DNA from: Eonycteris spelaea
Lineage: Eukaryota > Chordata > Mammalia > Chiroptera > Pteropodidae
DNA length: 64,000 nucleotides
Reading direction: 5' to 3'
NCBI GenBank assembly: GCA_003508835.1
Contig: PUFA01000092.1
Coordinates: 4,774,001-4,838,000, forward strand
The position numbers were made by a program, and so were the translations under genes. Under the pieces are notes generated by a model. The model searched no databases, was not told the DNA's origin, and was given only the letters and a program-made list of their open reading frames with translations. Shown here piece by piece: positions 11,065 through 22,974 of this stretch. Each line of letters begins with the position of its first letter. The first letter of the stretch is position 1.

Positions 11065-13599
11065 TAATGAAGAAAGTCACCTGCAATAGAGACTGAGAAT
11101 TTAAAGATATTCATACTGTGTTCGTGGGAGAGAGAGGTAAGTGACCCAACTATTTCAGTATTTTCTGATAATGCCAAGAAAATGTTTATCAAAAGGTAGC
11201 TGTGGGGACATGGAGGTGGAACAAATAACAATTTTGGGGGGTAGTCTTCTGAAGTAAAATTGAAGAATGGTTTTCTATAGGAAAGGAGAAAAAATTTCTC
11301 CAAAAAGTCCAGGAAACAAAAAATAGATGAAGCCAGAAGCTGGGACAGACTCATTTGTGCATTTTGAGCTTCTTTCCTTGCTGGGCCTACCACTGCATAT
11401 GGTCACTGCTTACATACTTGATAAAAACATTATGGAGATCATTATAAGTTCCAATACTCTTCATTTGTTCTGTTAATTTCAGAATCTAGTTGAGTCTAAT
11501 AGAATTGGAATAACTGGAATAGTAGATAACTTCTTTAATGTAGAGTTCTCTGTACTGTTGGATGAAGTATTGACTTCTGGTTGCCTTAGAAGAATGCCAT
11601 GAAGAATGAGCAGTATTTTCATGTGCTCTTTAGGCCTGCCTGGCCCACATGTCTCCCCCTGCTCAGGCTTTGGCCTTTTTCTTCATGTGATCTCCTATTG
11701 CTGTGTCAAAAGCTGAGGCATCTTATGGTTGAATTTTTTGGTTAGATAAAATCATGATGACTGCTTGCTGACTCATTGGCTAGCCCCACAGTTCTCTATG
11801 CTCAGTATCCCCACCCTGTATCTCCATTAATGCAAGGAGAGCTCTACCAGACCTCTCTTGAAGGGGCCCTGGGACTGTTTTTGGATCTCTTTGACATCCC
11901 ACTAGAGCCAGGAAGACAGAGCAGCTCAGATCTCTCAATCCCATTCTGCCATGGCAAGTTTTGCCACCATTGCCTCTCTGTGATATCTATCCCACACTAA
12001 CTTGGAGGACCCACCAAAATGGTTCTCCAGAAATGTTTAGATAGGAAGCTGGGCATAAACCCCTAATATTTGTGATAAACCTCAGTCCACTTGAATTTTT
12101 TACCACCTTACTACTACTCTATCTCCTATTCACCCTCCTCCAGACACACACATGCATACATACAGTTTCAAGACTCAGTTGGTGACTAAACTCTAGTTAG
12201 ACACTTTGGTCCTTACCTCTTTCTACCAGCCAATCGACTTTTGTCTCTCTTCTTGATGCCAGGACAACTGCACTAATTTTGTATTGTGCTGTTGCCATAA
12301 TCTGAGTAACTTTCATATAAACTCTGAATTCTAAATGTTCCAAGCCAAATGCTTTTGGAACATTAAAACATACCATTTCTATCTCAAGTTCTTGCAATGG
12401 AGAGTGTGGGTTTCAAGACAATTGCTTCTGCTGATCTCATTTTAAAAATGCTATTTAGAAAGTTAGAACTGAACAACAAAGTCTTTGCTTCTGGCCATAT
12501 GTGCCTGTCCCCCAAAGTAGAAGCTGTCTCAGTAAGAATGAAAAACAAATTAGATGATATTTTAGAAATACTATCCCGATAAATCTTGTTGACTAGACCT
12601 GAGTTACAGCACACAAGAGGAGTACGCAATCATTTACAGCCCCGTGATAATGAGTCAGGCTGATATCCACCCATATTTATAAACCGAATTGTTACTTTGT
12701 CAAAGATGTGTTTCAGGTGAGCTCATGTTAGACACAGAGAGGAAACTGTTGGTCAAAGTTTAAATTCTGATCCCTCTCTGATTCAGTTTGATGTCTTTAC
12801 AATTTATTTAAACCTTCCGGAATCTTGTCTCACAAACAGACAGAATGACTCATTTATGACAACAAAGCACATTGTCAGTACTTTTGGAGACTGTGGAAGG
12901 ATGCCAACCAAATTATATTGTTAGAGACAAAAGATGAATAGAAATGGTTCTTGATGTGACCCCTGTTCCATTTCTAAAATAGCAGCTCTTTAATCACCAT
13001 TGTGAATTGCCGCTCATGGCTATGTTAGTGGAAGCCTGTGGGGTGATGAGGACTACTCGAACACTAGCTTGGTCAAGAGTTTTGATGCCTTCTGCTACTC
13101 AACATTCAGAACAATCCATAGCTCTTTCTAAAATGCTGTTTAAAACCTCTGTGTTTTATCAGTGCAAGTCCCAAGTAATTATAAGACCTATTTGCCTCAA
13201 AGTTTTTCAAAGGATAAAATGACATATAATGTGTAAACATTGCAAACTTCAGCTTTATGCAAGTGTTAGGTTGTTGCTGTTATTAATATTTACTAACTCT
13301 CCTACTTACACTGTTTTTCCTTTTTTATGTTATTTTCAATGCTTTGGGACATTCATGCCTGTAAAGCTTGATTTTTAAAAGAAATTCATTTTTTTCAGAG
13401 TCAGCACCCTAGCTGGTCAGCATCTTCTGTTATCTCAGCATCTTTTTCACTGTTTAAGTCATGTCCTGGGGTTTCTTTGGTTTTTTTTTGGAGCCTTTGA
13501 CTCTATTTTTTAAACATGAGATCTGCTTCCAAATGTAGTGTTTTTTATATTGGACTGCAATCTCTGATGTATGGTTTTTTCTCTTCCTTCCTTCTCTCA

Positions 13600-13600
<1 letters not shown>
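11065..13600. other. Unassigned intronic block
   Basis: No recognised repeat or exon. 11630-12000 is locally GC-richer. A 61-codon frame at 12397-12582 is open on the + strand, and the same stretch is also open on the minus strand (see findings). Neither resembles a protein I know. Confidence 0.5.

Positions 13601-13603
<3 letters not shown>

Positions 13604-13654
<51 letters not shown>
13604..13654 (+). repeat. (TC)n microsatellite, about 51 bp
   Basis: A pure pyrimidine TC array, continuing from a CT-rich stretch at about 13580. The complementary strand is all purine, so the tract could form a triplex. It creates a spurious SLSLSL reading frame. Confidence 0.95.
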
Positions 13655-13656
<2 letters not shown>

Positions 13657-13714
13657 TTCTTTGGGCTTATTACTGCTAAATTAATTCATATCAATATTTA
13701 GATCAAGTGACAAT

Positions 13715-14010
13715 TATGTGCAAAATATAGTGATAGTACTGGGAAGGGAGTTAAGCCCAGGGTGCCTAGGCTTCCCACTTGAGTATCAGTCAATGGAGGT
13801 GCCATTCACCAAGTCTGGGAATACAAGAGATGGAGCGGATAAGGAGGGGAGGGTTGCGGCAGAGCTAGGGTGTAGTGAGGGTTTGCTATTAGCTTTGGAT
13901 ATGGGAAAAGCTTGTGGTTTTCCAGAGTGTGATACCTGAGAGTGGCTGTGACTCCCAGTTACAGATCTGGGAGTCATTAGCATAAAGACTGTGTTCGAAG
14001 CCAAAGGAAT
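13715..14010 (-). mobile_element. LINE L2 fragment, antisense
   Basis: 'tggaggtgccattcaccaag' is the reverse of the L2 'VNGTxI' coding region; the minus frame ends FPDLVNGTSID. 'ctgggagtcattagcataaa' precedes the RT-proximal part. It is the same orientation and section as the L2 at 5.4-6.6 kb. No intact frame. Confidence 0.68.
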
Positions 14011-14174
14011 GAATGAAAGTGAAGATGAATTCCCTACTGAATAACTACTAGACTTATGGTTATTCTACTGTAATCAGGTATGCTGGTGGGGAGGACCCCT
14101 CAAATAGATGTTGAGGTATTTATGTGCTTAATATCATTGATAGGCTTTCTGAAAATTACAGTTTTGAAAATCAG

Positions 14175-14410
14175 TGAAAATCTTAGACTAGAGCAACTCA
14201 ATGGTGGCACTATTTGCATTTTATTTTAGATAATTTTTTGTTGTTGTGGGGGCTGTCATGTGCATTGTAAGATGTTTAGCAGCATCTTTGGTCTCTACCA
14301 GATGGTAATAGCATTCCGTTCCCTATCCTTCCATCCCCAGTTATGACAACCGAAACTGTCTACCAGCATTGCTAAATGTCCCATGGGCTCGATAATGCCA
14401 CTAGAGCAAG
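14175..14410 (-). mobile_element. hAT-type non-autonomous DNA transposon (MER family)
   Basis: The order 'caatggtggcactatttgca', 'gggggctgtcatgtgcattg', 'taagatgtttagcagcatct', 'ccagttatgacaacc', 'gctaaatgtcccatggg' matches a widespread mammalian MER element, read in reverse. I recall that element as hAT/Charlie-derived but cannot name the exact MER number. No transposase is encoded. Confidence 0.7.
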
Positions 14411-14414
14411 TTCT

Positions 14415-15700
14415 TCTCTGTTTATGTAAAGCATTTTAGAAGGAGCTACATTAGCTTTTCTGTTCCAAAATATCCAAAAAATACATTTGCTTCTGCTCTT
14501 ATCCTGATTTCTATTTAGGAAGCAGCTTAATCATCTGGGAGGACTGTGATCTCATAGTTTTTTTTTTTTTTAACCCATCTACTGCACATAAAAGCATAGA
14601 TAGCTGCTAGTTTTCAAAATCAAATCTTGTATTCTCTATGCATCATATATAAATGCAGGGGAAGCTGGGCTTCCCTTGTTATAGTAATTTGAATGTAAAA
14701 AAAGTTAAACACAAGAGCCGGTACTTAATATTTTAAAGCTTGCATTCTTTTATAGTCCATAAAGAAAAAAATATAAGAAAATAACTTAATAAATTACCTC
14801 CCATGACAACTAATTAACTTATTGGTCGAAATACTCCTTAGAATTAGTTACTCAAGTTGACAGAAACATTTGCAAGGTATGTTCATTGTAAACACTTACC
14901 TGTAATGTGTTGCTCCAGAATGATGCTATAATAATATTAGAGTATAAATTTTGTAAGGGTAGAGATTTTGTCCTGTTTTGTGTTTTGTTTTGTTTTGTTT
15001 CACTTTTCTTTTTTCACATCCCACACTTACGTCTGTGTTACAGTTCATAGTAGTGCAGGAGTGGCAGCCTCAGAGTATTTAGCATCTCGATCATTTACCT
15101 CTGTTTCTCTCCTGATCGCTGGTCCCCTTCCTCACAGCCTAGTGTTCTTGACTTCCCATTTAGGGGGAGAGCTGAGGCTAGTAATTTAGATCATGGTGGC
15201 AACACTCTCCTCACAGATCTTTCAGCATTTCTTTATAAGCTCTTATTAAATGGTGACTACTGCACAATTGAATTAATAGGACTTGAGAATTGTGACTATT
15301 GACTTCCAGCCTCTAATTCTTGTTCTACCAAATGGAGGAAGGGGAAAAATGGCTTTAAAGCCCTTTGCAACATGTATCCAGCCGTCACTCACAGGCTTTC
15401 TCAAAATCTAATCATAGCCCTTGATTAATAGAAATGGGAGGAATGGGAGAAAATATCAGAGTTCAGTGGTCTTTATGTTGCTTTTCATCCTGAAGACAGG
15501 AAGAGTGGTATTTGGATGGCTGAGGAAGGCGAGGGCCTTTTCTGTGTACTACTGCTGCTGTCATCTGATTGGAATGAGTAGAGCCACTTTGAAACCAGCA
15601 ACTATATTTTATCGTTTGAAGAAGGGTTGGGTTGGGGTTCATCTAGTCTTTCACATTATAGGGAAGATGGAGTGAATACAGTATGGTAACTATGAGTATC
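14415..15700. other. Unassigned intronic block
   Basis: AT-rich sequence with a poly(T) run near 14559-14571 and a GTTTT-repeat stretch at 14973-15001. No gene or repeat family recognised. Confidence 0.5.
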
Positions 15701-15704
15701 ATGC

Positions 15705-15890
15705 CATGAGAGTCTACATGGTGCAGTGGATAGAATATGCTTATCCAAGTTGATTACTGGCTCCCTGTGCATATTTGGGTTACTTAACTCTCTAGTCCTG
15801 AGGACTCATCTGTAAAGCACAGAGTTGTGAGGATTTAATGTGATTATTTCGTAAAGTGCTTAGTAGTTGTAGCAGCAGTTTTTATGGTTT
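15705..15890 (+). mobile_element. MIR SINE, sense
   Basis: 'acatggtgcagtggatagaa', 'tttgggttacttaactctct', 'gaggactcatctgtaaagca', 'gttgtgaggatttaatgtga' and 'gtaaagtgcttagtagttgt' match MIR along its length, including the 3' core. Confidence 0.78.
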
Positions 15891-15979
15891 AACTGATGAA
15901 TGTAGAGATTGTTTATATGCTTAGGAATTATATGATAACTATTTGAGAATTTTTTTCTGGTTGTTGAAGGAGATTAGGA

Positions 15980-16100
15980 TTCTTGTTTGGCTTTACCACT
16001 AAGTAGGTAGTATTCTTGGTTAAGTCATTTAACTTTGTGGACCCTGGATTTCTTGTATTCAGAAATGTTGAAATTGATGATCTTTCATTTTGTAAACTCC
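15980..16100 (+). mobile_element. Probable partial MIR, sense
   Basis: 'taccactaagtaggtagtat' and 'ggttaagtcatttaactttg' resemble the MIR centre, but the copy is short and diverged. Confidence 0.45.
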
Positions 16101-16924
16101 AAATCCTATTTTATTTTGCTATTTCAAAACCTAGATTTCTTTTTGTTAAAAATACATCTCTTAACTAATTTGAGTTCAACTCATCCACTAGATTTAAATA
16201 GCCATGGCAGTTATGAAATCTTTTACAATAATTCTATCATTTTTTCAGGTAGTTACATGCAAATAGAACAAATAGTTTAATTGATATTTTACAGTTAATT
16301 ATGTATTTTAATGAGTCCTATTTAGGGTTTAGGGGATGGTATAAACTATTTAAAATATCTCCAGAATACCAGGCCCTTCACAAGGATATGTGACAAAAAC
16401 AAAATTCTATTAAGATGATATTCATAACCAAATGCTCATAATTTTTAAGCAATCTGTTGCTGTAGGGAGGTGGATCATGTGTCCTCCTGTGTTTATATTT
16501 TTTCTCCTTCTGCCATATGTTTATTGTATAAACCAAGAGATTATGTACAATTAAGAGACAACAATTCTCCCAGGCCTCAATTTTCATGTATCACTCACAT
16601 ACTCTATTTCCTGGAAAACTACTTGTAGTGTCTTAAAGACCATCTTTTTATTTTATGTGTTTCTGTTTGTTTATAATGTTTGCAGCAAGCAACAACAACA
16701 GATGGTTGGTTCGCTCATATATAATTTTTTAAGGTAATGATAGAGAGTTAAGTTATTAAGCCTAAAACGTAACTTACAAAAAATTTTCAACATAATCTGT
16801 GCACAGATTTTTGATTGAGTTATTACTGCTTTTAAATATGTCAGTGGAGACATAATATGAATATTTAAAAACTAATATAAAGAGAATATGAACTGACTCA
16901 GACAAAAAACTCAATATTATGCCA

Positions 16925-17170
16925 TAATAATAGCTACCATTGTAGTAGAATGCTTACTGTGGCTCTAGACATTATGTGAACAGCTTTATATTCATTATTT
17001 CATTTAAGCATTTTAACAACTCCTAGACAGGTTTATCACTCATCCATTTTATAGACAAAGAAACTGAGGCTCAGGTTAAGAAATTTGCCTATATTCACAA
17101 AACGAGTGAGCAACAGAGCTAGGAGTTGATTCAAGCTGCCCAAGTCCAAAGGTCATGCTGATGTTGCATT
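16925..17170 (-). mobile_element. MIR SINE, antisense, nearly full length
   Basis: 'ccattttatagacaaagaaa', 'ctgaggctcaggttaagaaa', 'ttgcctatattcacaaaacg' and 'gagcaacagagctaggagtt' are the reversed MIR centre and 5' half. The tail side lies at 16925-17010. Confidence 0.82.
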
Positions 17171-17174
17171 TTAA

Positions 17175-17810
17175 AGTAAAATTTCCAAAATTTCCTTCAA
17201 ACAACACTGGGACTCATTTTTGTTTAGATCAAATGAAGTGGCAAATTAAGTGGTTTCTGGAAAAATTCAAGTCCAAACAATGTTATTGCTGAGATTATTC
17301 AGATTATTTTTTTCATTAGCATTTGATGAATATGACTGTGTCATGAACTGAACATGATTATAGAAGAATTAGGAAAGTACCTTAATTTTCCAGTTGCTGG
17401 CATGTCAGTTGTAAAACCACATTTTGACAAGGTTATTGGGTATAAGTTATTTAAACAAATTTTCTTAACTTAAATTTTCTGAATTGAATCTGAGAAATAT
17501 TTTGAATTGCTCCTTAAAAGCATCGACTGAACTGAAGCCAGAATAAATCTATGTACTTTGCATAAAACTCGGGCAATCTATGTCTGCCATCTTAGATGGT
17601 TACTTATCCATGAAAATATAATGTTTACCTAGTAAAAACAATCCTAACCTAAATTCGTATCATTGAAATTTTTGCCAAGAATAATTATACAAAAATCTAA
17701 GATACTAAAAGAGTAAAAGATACTAAAAGTAACACATAAAGAGTAAACATAAAAAATATAATTGGACAGAACATGTCACACAATTTAAACCAAAGCCATT
17801 TAAAAATATG
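17175..17810. other. Unassigned AT-rich intronic block
   Basis: No gene or repeat family seen, apart from a minor 18-bp-period repeat at 17699-17729. Confidence 0.5.
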
Positions 17811-17814
17811 ATTG

Positions 17815-18190
17815 TTGGAAGTCCCTTACAGTGTCGACCCCATAATACTTTTAACACTTCTGGTCACCTGATGTGTGGGTTTTCCCCCACCCAGCAATTC
17901 TTCCTGACACCAGCTGAGTGTCCTATAATTTAACTCAATTCTGCCACTATCTACTTGGAGATAGTATCAGATCCTACAGGTTTAAGGCTTAGTTCCATTA
18001 GACTGTCCTTATCCCAACTTCAGATGCCAAATGCAAGTAGCAGGTCCCCAGGTTACCCACAACTTTTGTCTGACTTGGCTATAAAATATGGGTTCCCATG
18101 ACCCCCTCTTTGGGTTTGATTCATTTGCTAGAGCAGTTCACAGAATTAGGGAAACACTTTTTATTTGGAAAGGAAATAGTCTTACAATAG
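17815..18190. mobile_element. Probable endogenous retrovirus LTR fragment
   Basis: 'ttcccatgaccccctctttg', 'ggtttgattcatttgctaga' and 'gcagttcacagaattaggga' are reminiscent of a common mammalian ERV LTR ('...gctagagcggctcacagaactcagg...'). The family name is uncertain and no viral coding sequence is present. Orientation was not settled. Confidence 0.45.
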
Positions 18191-18381
18191 TTCTTCCTAG
18201 GTTCAACTGAATAGCACTTTTCTCTGTTTGTGAAGTCAGGCAGCTTCTTATTTTAGGTTTCAGTTATACTTTCTAAATTAAGTACATCAACTGTGGTTGA
18301 CGTCTCTTGGCTTAGCTTTTCAGGCAGGAGATGTTATGTTAATGATTTAGTCATGATATAAATGTGGTTGTCTCATGGTGG

Positions 18382-18421
18382 AGTGTGTGTGTGTGTGTGT
18401 GTGCTGTGCGTGCGCGCGTGC
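18382..18421 (+). repeat. (GT)n followed by GC-alternating tract
   Basis: About ten GT units pass into 'gctgtgcgtgcgcgcgtgcg', an almost perfectly alternating purine-pyrimidine run of about 40 bp with several CpG steps. Z-DNA potential is inferred. Confidence 0.9.
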
Positions 18422-18544
18422 GAGTATGTTTTCAAATTTGTATACTTATGGTGGATGGTTTTACTTAAAAATCTAGTAGTTTCCTGATTCAGTTTTATAA
18501 TTTCTATAGTTGCTTACAAATGTGAATACCTGCATTAAGAATAA

Positions 18545-18930
18545 ATTTCACAGAGAAAGATAGGTATTGTATGATCTTACAGAAGCAGAGAACAGATTGG
18601 TAGTTGCTAAGGGCACACAGCAAGTGTAGGAGGTGGAGGGGGTGTTGAATCGTGAAGGTGGTCTAAGCGTTCAAACTGCCACTTATAGATGAATAAGTCA
18701 TAATGTAATGTACAGCATGACTATAGTTATACTATGTTGTATACTTCAAGTTGCTGAGGGTACATCTTAGAAGTTTTTGCCAAACTAAGTTGTCTATGTT
18801 AGGTGATGGATGTGTTAACTAACCTTGAGGTAATCACTTCACAACATATACATTTATCAAATTATTACCTTATATACCTTAAACTTACACAATGTATATG
18901 TCAATAAAGCTGGGGAGGAGAGAATAAATT
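18545..18930 (+). mobile_element. LINE-1 3' end (L1MA/L1MB type), sense
   Basis: 'aacagattggtagttgctaa', 'taatgtacagcatgactata', 'aggtgatggatgtgttaact' and 'tatatgtcaataaagctggg' follow the 3' UTR of middle-aged mammalian L1 to its end. Only about 385 bp remain. Confidence 0.82.
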
Positions 18931-19004
18931 CACCTTGGTTATAGTTTCTCTAATGTTATTAATGAGACTTCTTTTAAAAAGAAAAGAAAAAAAGTAACGT
19001 TTAG

Positions 19005-19110
19005 CCCTTCAACAAATGAGTTTATTGAGCAGCAATTATGTCTGAGGCACCAAGGGACAGCAGTGAATAAACAAAGTCCTCTCATGGGACCTAAATTCTT
19101 ACATTGAGCT
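19005..19110 (-). mobile_element. LINE L2 3' end fragment, antisense
   Basis: 'gagtttattgagcagcaatt', 'atgtctgaggcaccaaggga' and 'cagcagtgaataaacaaagt' match the reversed L2 3' region (family 'tttattgagcacctactatgtgccaggcac...gaacaaa'). Confidence 0.6.
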
Positions 19111-19378
19111 GATTGATGGCTTTTGGTTTAAAATCCTAGTTTCTCTTTTCTTTACTATCTCTCCCTCTGTACACACACACATGTATAGCCACTCCTCAAA
19201 TATATACATACATATGCACATACATTGTATGATATTATACACATATATGTATGCATATGTATATAATATAATATAATAGTATAAATAATTTGTGTGGGGT
19301 AACTCATACATATATTTTTCTGATTTTATGATAAAACCTATCAATCAGGGAATTGATTATATGTAACAGTAATGATTA

Positions 19379-19422
19379 CATACATACATACATACAACAT
19401 ACATACATACATACATACATAT
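19379..19422 (+). repeat. (CATA)n tetranucleotide repeat
   Basis: About ten CATA units are interrupted once by 'caa' near 19397. Read directly. Confidence 0.9.
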
Positions 19423-19429
19423 AAAGACT

Positions 19430-21330
19430 TTAAATTCTGCCTTGCAGTATTCCCTGTTATGTATCCCAAATTTTCCACTAATGTTCTGGCTCTATAATAT
19501 GTCTGTTTTCCACATTAATTTGTTTACATACTTTTCCTTTCTCTTCTTTGACTGAGACAAAACAATACAGAATGATTGATGGTATGTTGTTTCTGCCTAA
19601 AAGCTCAGAAGCATTCAAAGATCAGTGACAGGTTCTGTTTTCACCAGCTTCTGGCTTTTCATAGTGTATGTGCCTGAGAAGAAAAGGTCATCACACTGAG
19701 CTGAAGATTCATGTTTTCAGGGGCTTTTGGAACTTGAAGGACTTTGGCACTTGTTTAATCTAACTCAGAGAAAACCAGAACAACTCTGATTACAAATAGA
19801 GGACAAGCAATGGCTTTAGACACCTCATTTCTTTGTTTAGAAGGATACCAGAGAAAATCTTCAACAAAACTTTCCTTAAAAATGTCAACTATGTAAACAT
19901 CTTTTCATCTATCCTCTAGTTCTGTGGCATAAAAAGTTCTGAAGCAGCAAACAGGGATTGCTGACGCTTCCTTTCCCACTTTTCGTGCATGTTGACAACT
20001 TGTTCTACCTTGCTTTTTGGCTGGTTTGATGCATTGGGGTAAGCTGCCTAAAGGGTTCTGAGCCTCACCCAAGTACCAGGAGAGGAGGATTTTATTTCTT
20101 TTGGTTTGTATATGTTCTTTGAAATTTATTTTCTAGCCCAAGGGTTCTTGGCTTGGGGATTATCTCCTAAGCAGCAATCCTGATGAGAATAGACAGTGCA
20201 CTGTAGTGTGAACATGTATTCCATGATGATGAGAGTTAGCAGAAAGAGCAACAGTTTAGTAGCACTAGTGCATTCTATCAATGAGGTACAAGTTAACACT
20301 TGAAGGCGTAACCCATAGTCTTCATCTTTATGCTATAACTCTTTGGTCTGTAATTCTCTTCCGACATCTTCTCCAGAAGTTTCTCTCAAGCTAGAGTTAA
20401 TTAGAGGGGGTGTCTTTGTGCCTCTAAGTATGGTTTACTTTATTTGCATGTGTTTTTTTTCTCAATTGCGATAAGATGTCCTGGAGTGGTATCTTATGGT
20501 CAGGGCTAGAGGAATGGAGAATGCTCTGTATTACATGAACCAAGATTTTTAATCTCTATTAGGTGAGATCCTCTCCATATTCTTAGTAACTTTTCTCTCT
20601 TGGCCTCTTGAGCATAAAGAATATGTTTAATATACTGTGTAGTGACACACAGTAGTTAAAGCAGCTGAATAGTTCTGCTATTATCTCTGTGCTATTCTCC
20701 CTCTGAGAGAATGAGACTCAGGAAGTAACATAAAATTAATATTATTGACATAAATTTTATTTCTTTTGGTTTTTATATGTTCTTTGAAATTTCTTTGGTT
20801 TATTGTTATATGTTATATGCATAAGGAGCTTATATTTTTACTTATACACATTTAAGTATCCGAGTAATTTAAGCTTATAAATCAGTTTTCAGAATTTTTC
20901 TTCCAAAGGCAGTTTATTTAAATATTATTCAATTTGACACGTATTACACAAAAGCCTCTGAATGTGAAGTTTGCAAAGCACTGACTTGGATGATGGGCTT
21001 TGAGAAAGCAAACTCCCCTCTCTATGATGACTCCGACCTTCTGGGCTGCATCAGGCTTATCGCTGTTGTTCATTGCTGAAATTCAGTGGTGATGTGGGGC
21101 CTATAGTTATACACTCTACACTTGGTGAGGGCTTGGAATCTGTTACAGCCCAAAGATTAACTTAGAAATCACTTAATGCAAAAGGTCAAATTAGGTTAGG
21201 AGTAATAATTTTATTTGACCATCAAAATTTGTTTTGCTCACATTTGATAGGGTCATATTTCCTTTGAAGACCATTTTCTCAATCTTAAAGTTTATGAGAG
21301 GATGATTTGGTGGTGATGGTGATCATAATT
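19430..21330. other. Unassigned intronic block
   Basis: No recognised repeat or exon. It contains both copies of a 39-bp near-identical direct repeat (20089-20127 and 20754-20792, see findings). Confidence 0.5.
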
Positions 21331-21339
21331 ATAATAATA

Positions 21340-21550
21340 ATGGCGACAGCTACCATTTAGTGAATGCCTTCTGCTTGTCAGGCATGTCATGTATGGATTG
21401 AGTGAGTGGTTCTCACAGCAACCTTGGAAGTAGGCAGTATCATCCCCATTTTATAGATGGAAACCTAGGCTCAGAGAAGTTAATTTACTTAAGCCACACA
21501 GTTGGTAAATAGAAAAGCTAGATTTTGTTTTTAATGTGAGTTGTTCTGCC
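21340..21550 (-). mobile_element. MIR SINE, antisense
   Basis: 'acagctaccatttagtgaat', 'gccttctgcttgtcaggcat', 'ccccattttatagatggaaa' and 'ctaggctcagagaagttaat' form the reversed MIR from tail to centre. One of the better preserved copies in the window. Confidence 0.85.
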
Positions 21551-21754
21551 ATCTTATCCTCACTTATATGCATTTCATTATTTATATTATTATTATTTCA
21601 AAACTAAATATGTTTCTTAAAAGATGGGAATATTTGGTAGGGACCACTATTTGAGAATTGGACTTTTCTTTATAATTTTTTATATAAAAATGATTATTTC
21701 AAAATAGATGCCAGTTCCCTGATCTTGTTTTCTGGTTTAATTCTTATCTTGAGG

Positions 21755-22974
21755 TTTTAAAAAGTGGTATCAAACTAGACCAGATGGACATCATTGACAT
21801 TTACAGAGACTTTTATCTCAGAACACCAAATTATATATTCTTCTCTAGAGCACATAGAATGTTCTCAAGGATAGACCATATGTTGGGACACAAAACTAGC
21901 CTCAGCAAATTTAAGAAGACTGAAGTAATACCAAGCATATTCTCCAGCCACAATGCTTTGAAATTGGATATCAACTGCAAAAACAAAGTCGATAAAACCA
22001 CAAATATGTGAAGATTATACTAAAGGTATACATGATACTAAACAATGACTGGGTCAATGAAGAAGTAAAAGGAGAGGTCAAGAGATATGTAGAGACAAAT
22101 GAGAATGACAATATGACATATCAAAACTTTTGGGGTCCAGCAAAAGTGATAATAAGAAGGAAGTTTATATCATTGCAGGCCTATCTCAAGAAATAAGAAA
22201 GATCCCCAGTAAACAACCTAACATCACATCTTAAAGAAGAACAAATGTGGCGCAAAGTTAGCAAAAGGAAGTAAATAATAAAAATTAGAGCAGAATTAAA
22301 TAAAATTGAGAACAAAAAGACAATAGAAAAATTAATGTAACAAAAGCTGGTTCTTTGAAAAGGTTGATAAAATTGATAAACCTCTGATTTGACTCACTAA
22401 GGAAAAAAAGAGGAAAGACTCAAACAATTAGAAAGGAAAGAGGAGAGTTACGACAGACACTATAGAAATACAACCATACAAGAATACTATGAAAGACTGT
22501 ATACCACAAATAACCTAGAAGAAATAGACAAGTTCTTAAAAATATATAAGCTTCCTGGACTGAATCACGAAGAAATGGAAAATCTAAATAGACCGATCAA
22601 GAGTAAGGAAATTGAAACAATCATCAAAAACCTCCCCCAAAGTAAAAATACAGAACCAGTGAATTCTTCACTAGTGAATTCTACCAAACATTCAAAGTGA
22701 TTTAATACATTTTATGAGATCAACATTATCCTAATACCAGAATTTTGCAAGGGTAACACACAAAAAGGAAAATGATAGACTAATATCTCTAATAAATACA
22801 GATGCAAAAATTCTAAACAAAATACTGAGAAATTGAATACAACAGTACATTCAAAAGATAATGTACTGTCACAATCAAGTGGGGTTCATTCCAGAGGTGC
22901 AAGGATGGTTCAACATGTGCAAATCAATCAATGCAATATACCACATTAACAAAATAAAGGATAAATAAATCATA
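21755..22974 (+). mobile_element. LINE-1 ORF2 fragment, part 1 (endonuclease end to RT)
   Basis: The frame opening at 21784 reads MDIIDIYRDFY and then FSRIDHMLGHKTSLSKFKK (21862-21918), the C-terminal part of the L1 ORF2 endonuclease. Later, 'ccaagcttcctggactgaat'-like text, 'aatctaaatagaccgatcaa' and 'caagtggggttcattccaga' track ORF2 into the reverse-transcriptase domain. The copy is 5'-truncated and has stops and frameshifts. It is interrupted at about 22975 by a second element. Confidence 0.9.

Noticed and set aside
11064..11393. 109-codon open frame, minus strand
   Set aside because: No similarity recognised and hydrophobic low-information content; most likely chance.
13516..13701. 61-codon frame with SLSLSL
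   Set aside because: Translation of the (TC)n tract.
19379..19422. Regular short repeats that might suggest an array such as CRISPR
   Set aside because: Simple (CATA)n without unique spacers, in a mammalian intron.
21784..22011. Apparent small protein with an endonuclease-like stretch
   Set aside because: It is the L1 ORF2 endonuclease C-terminal end, part of a dead retrotransposon.
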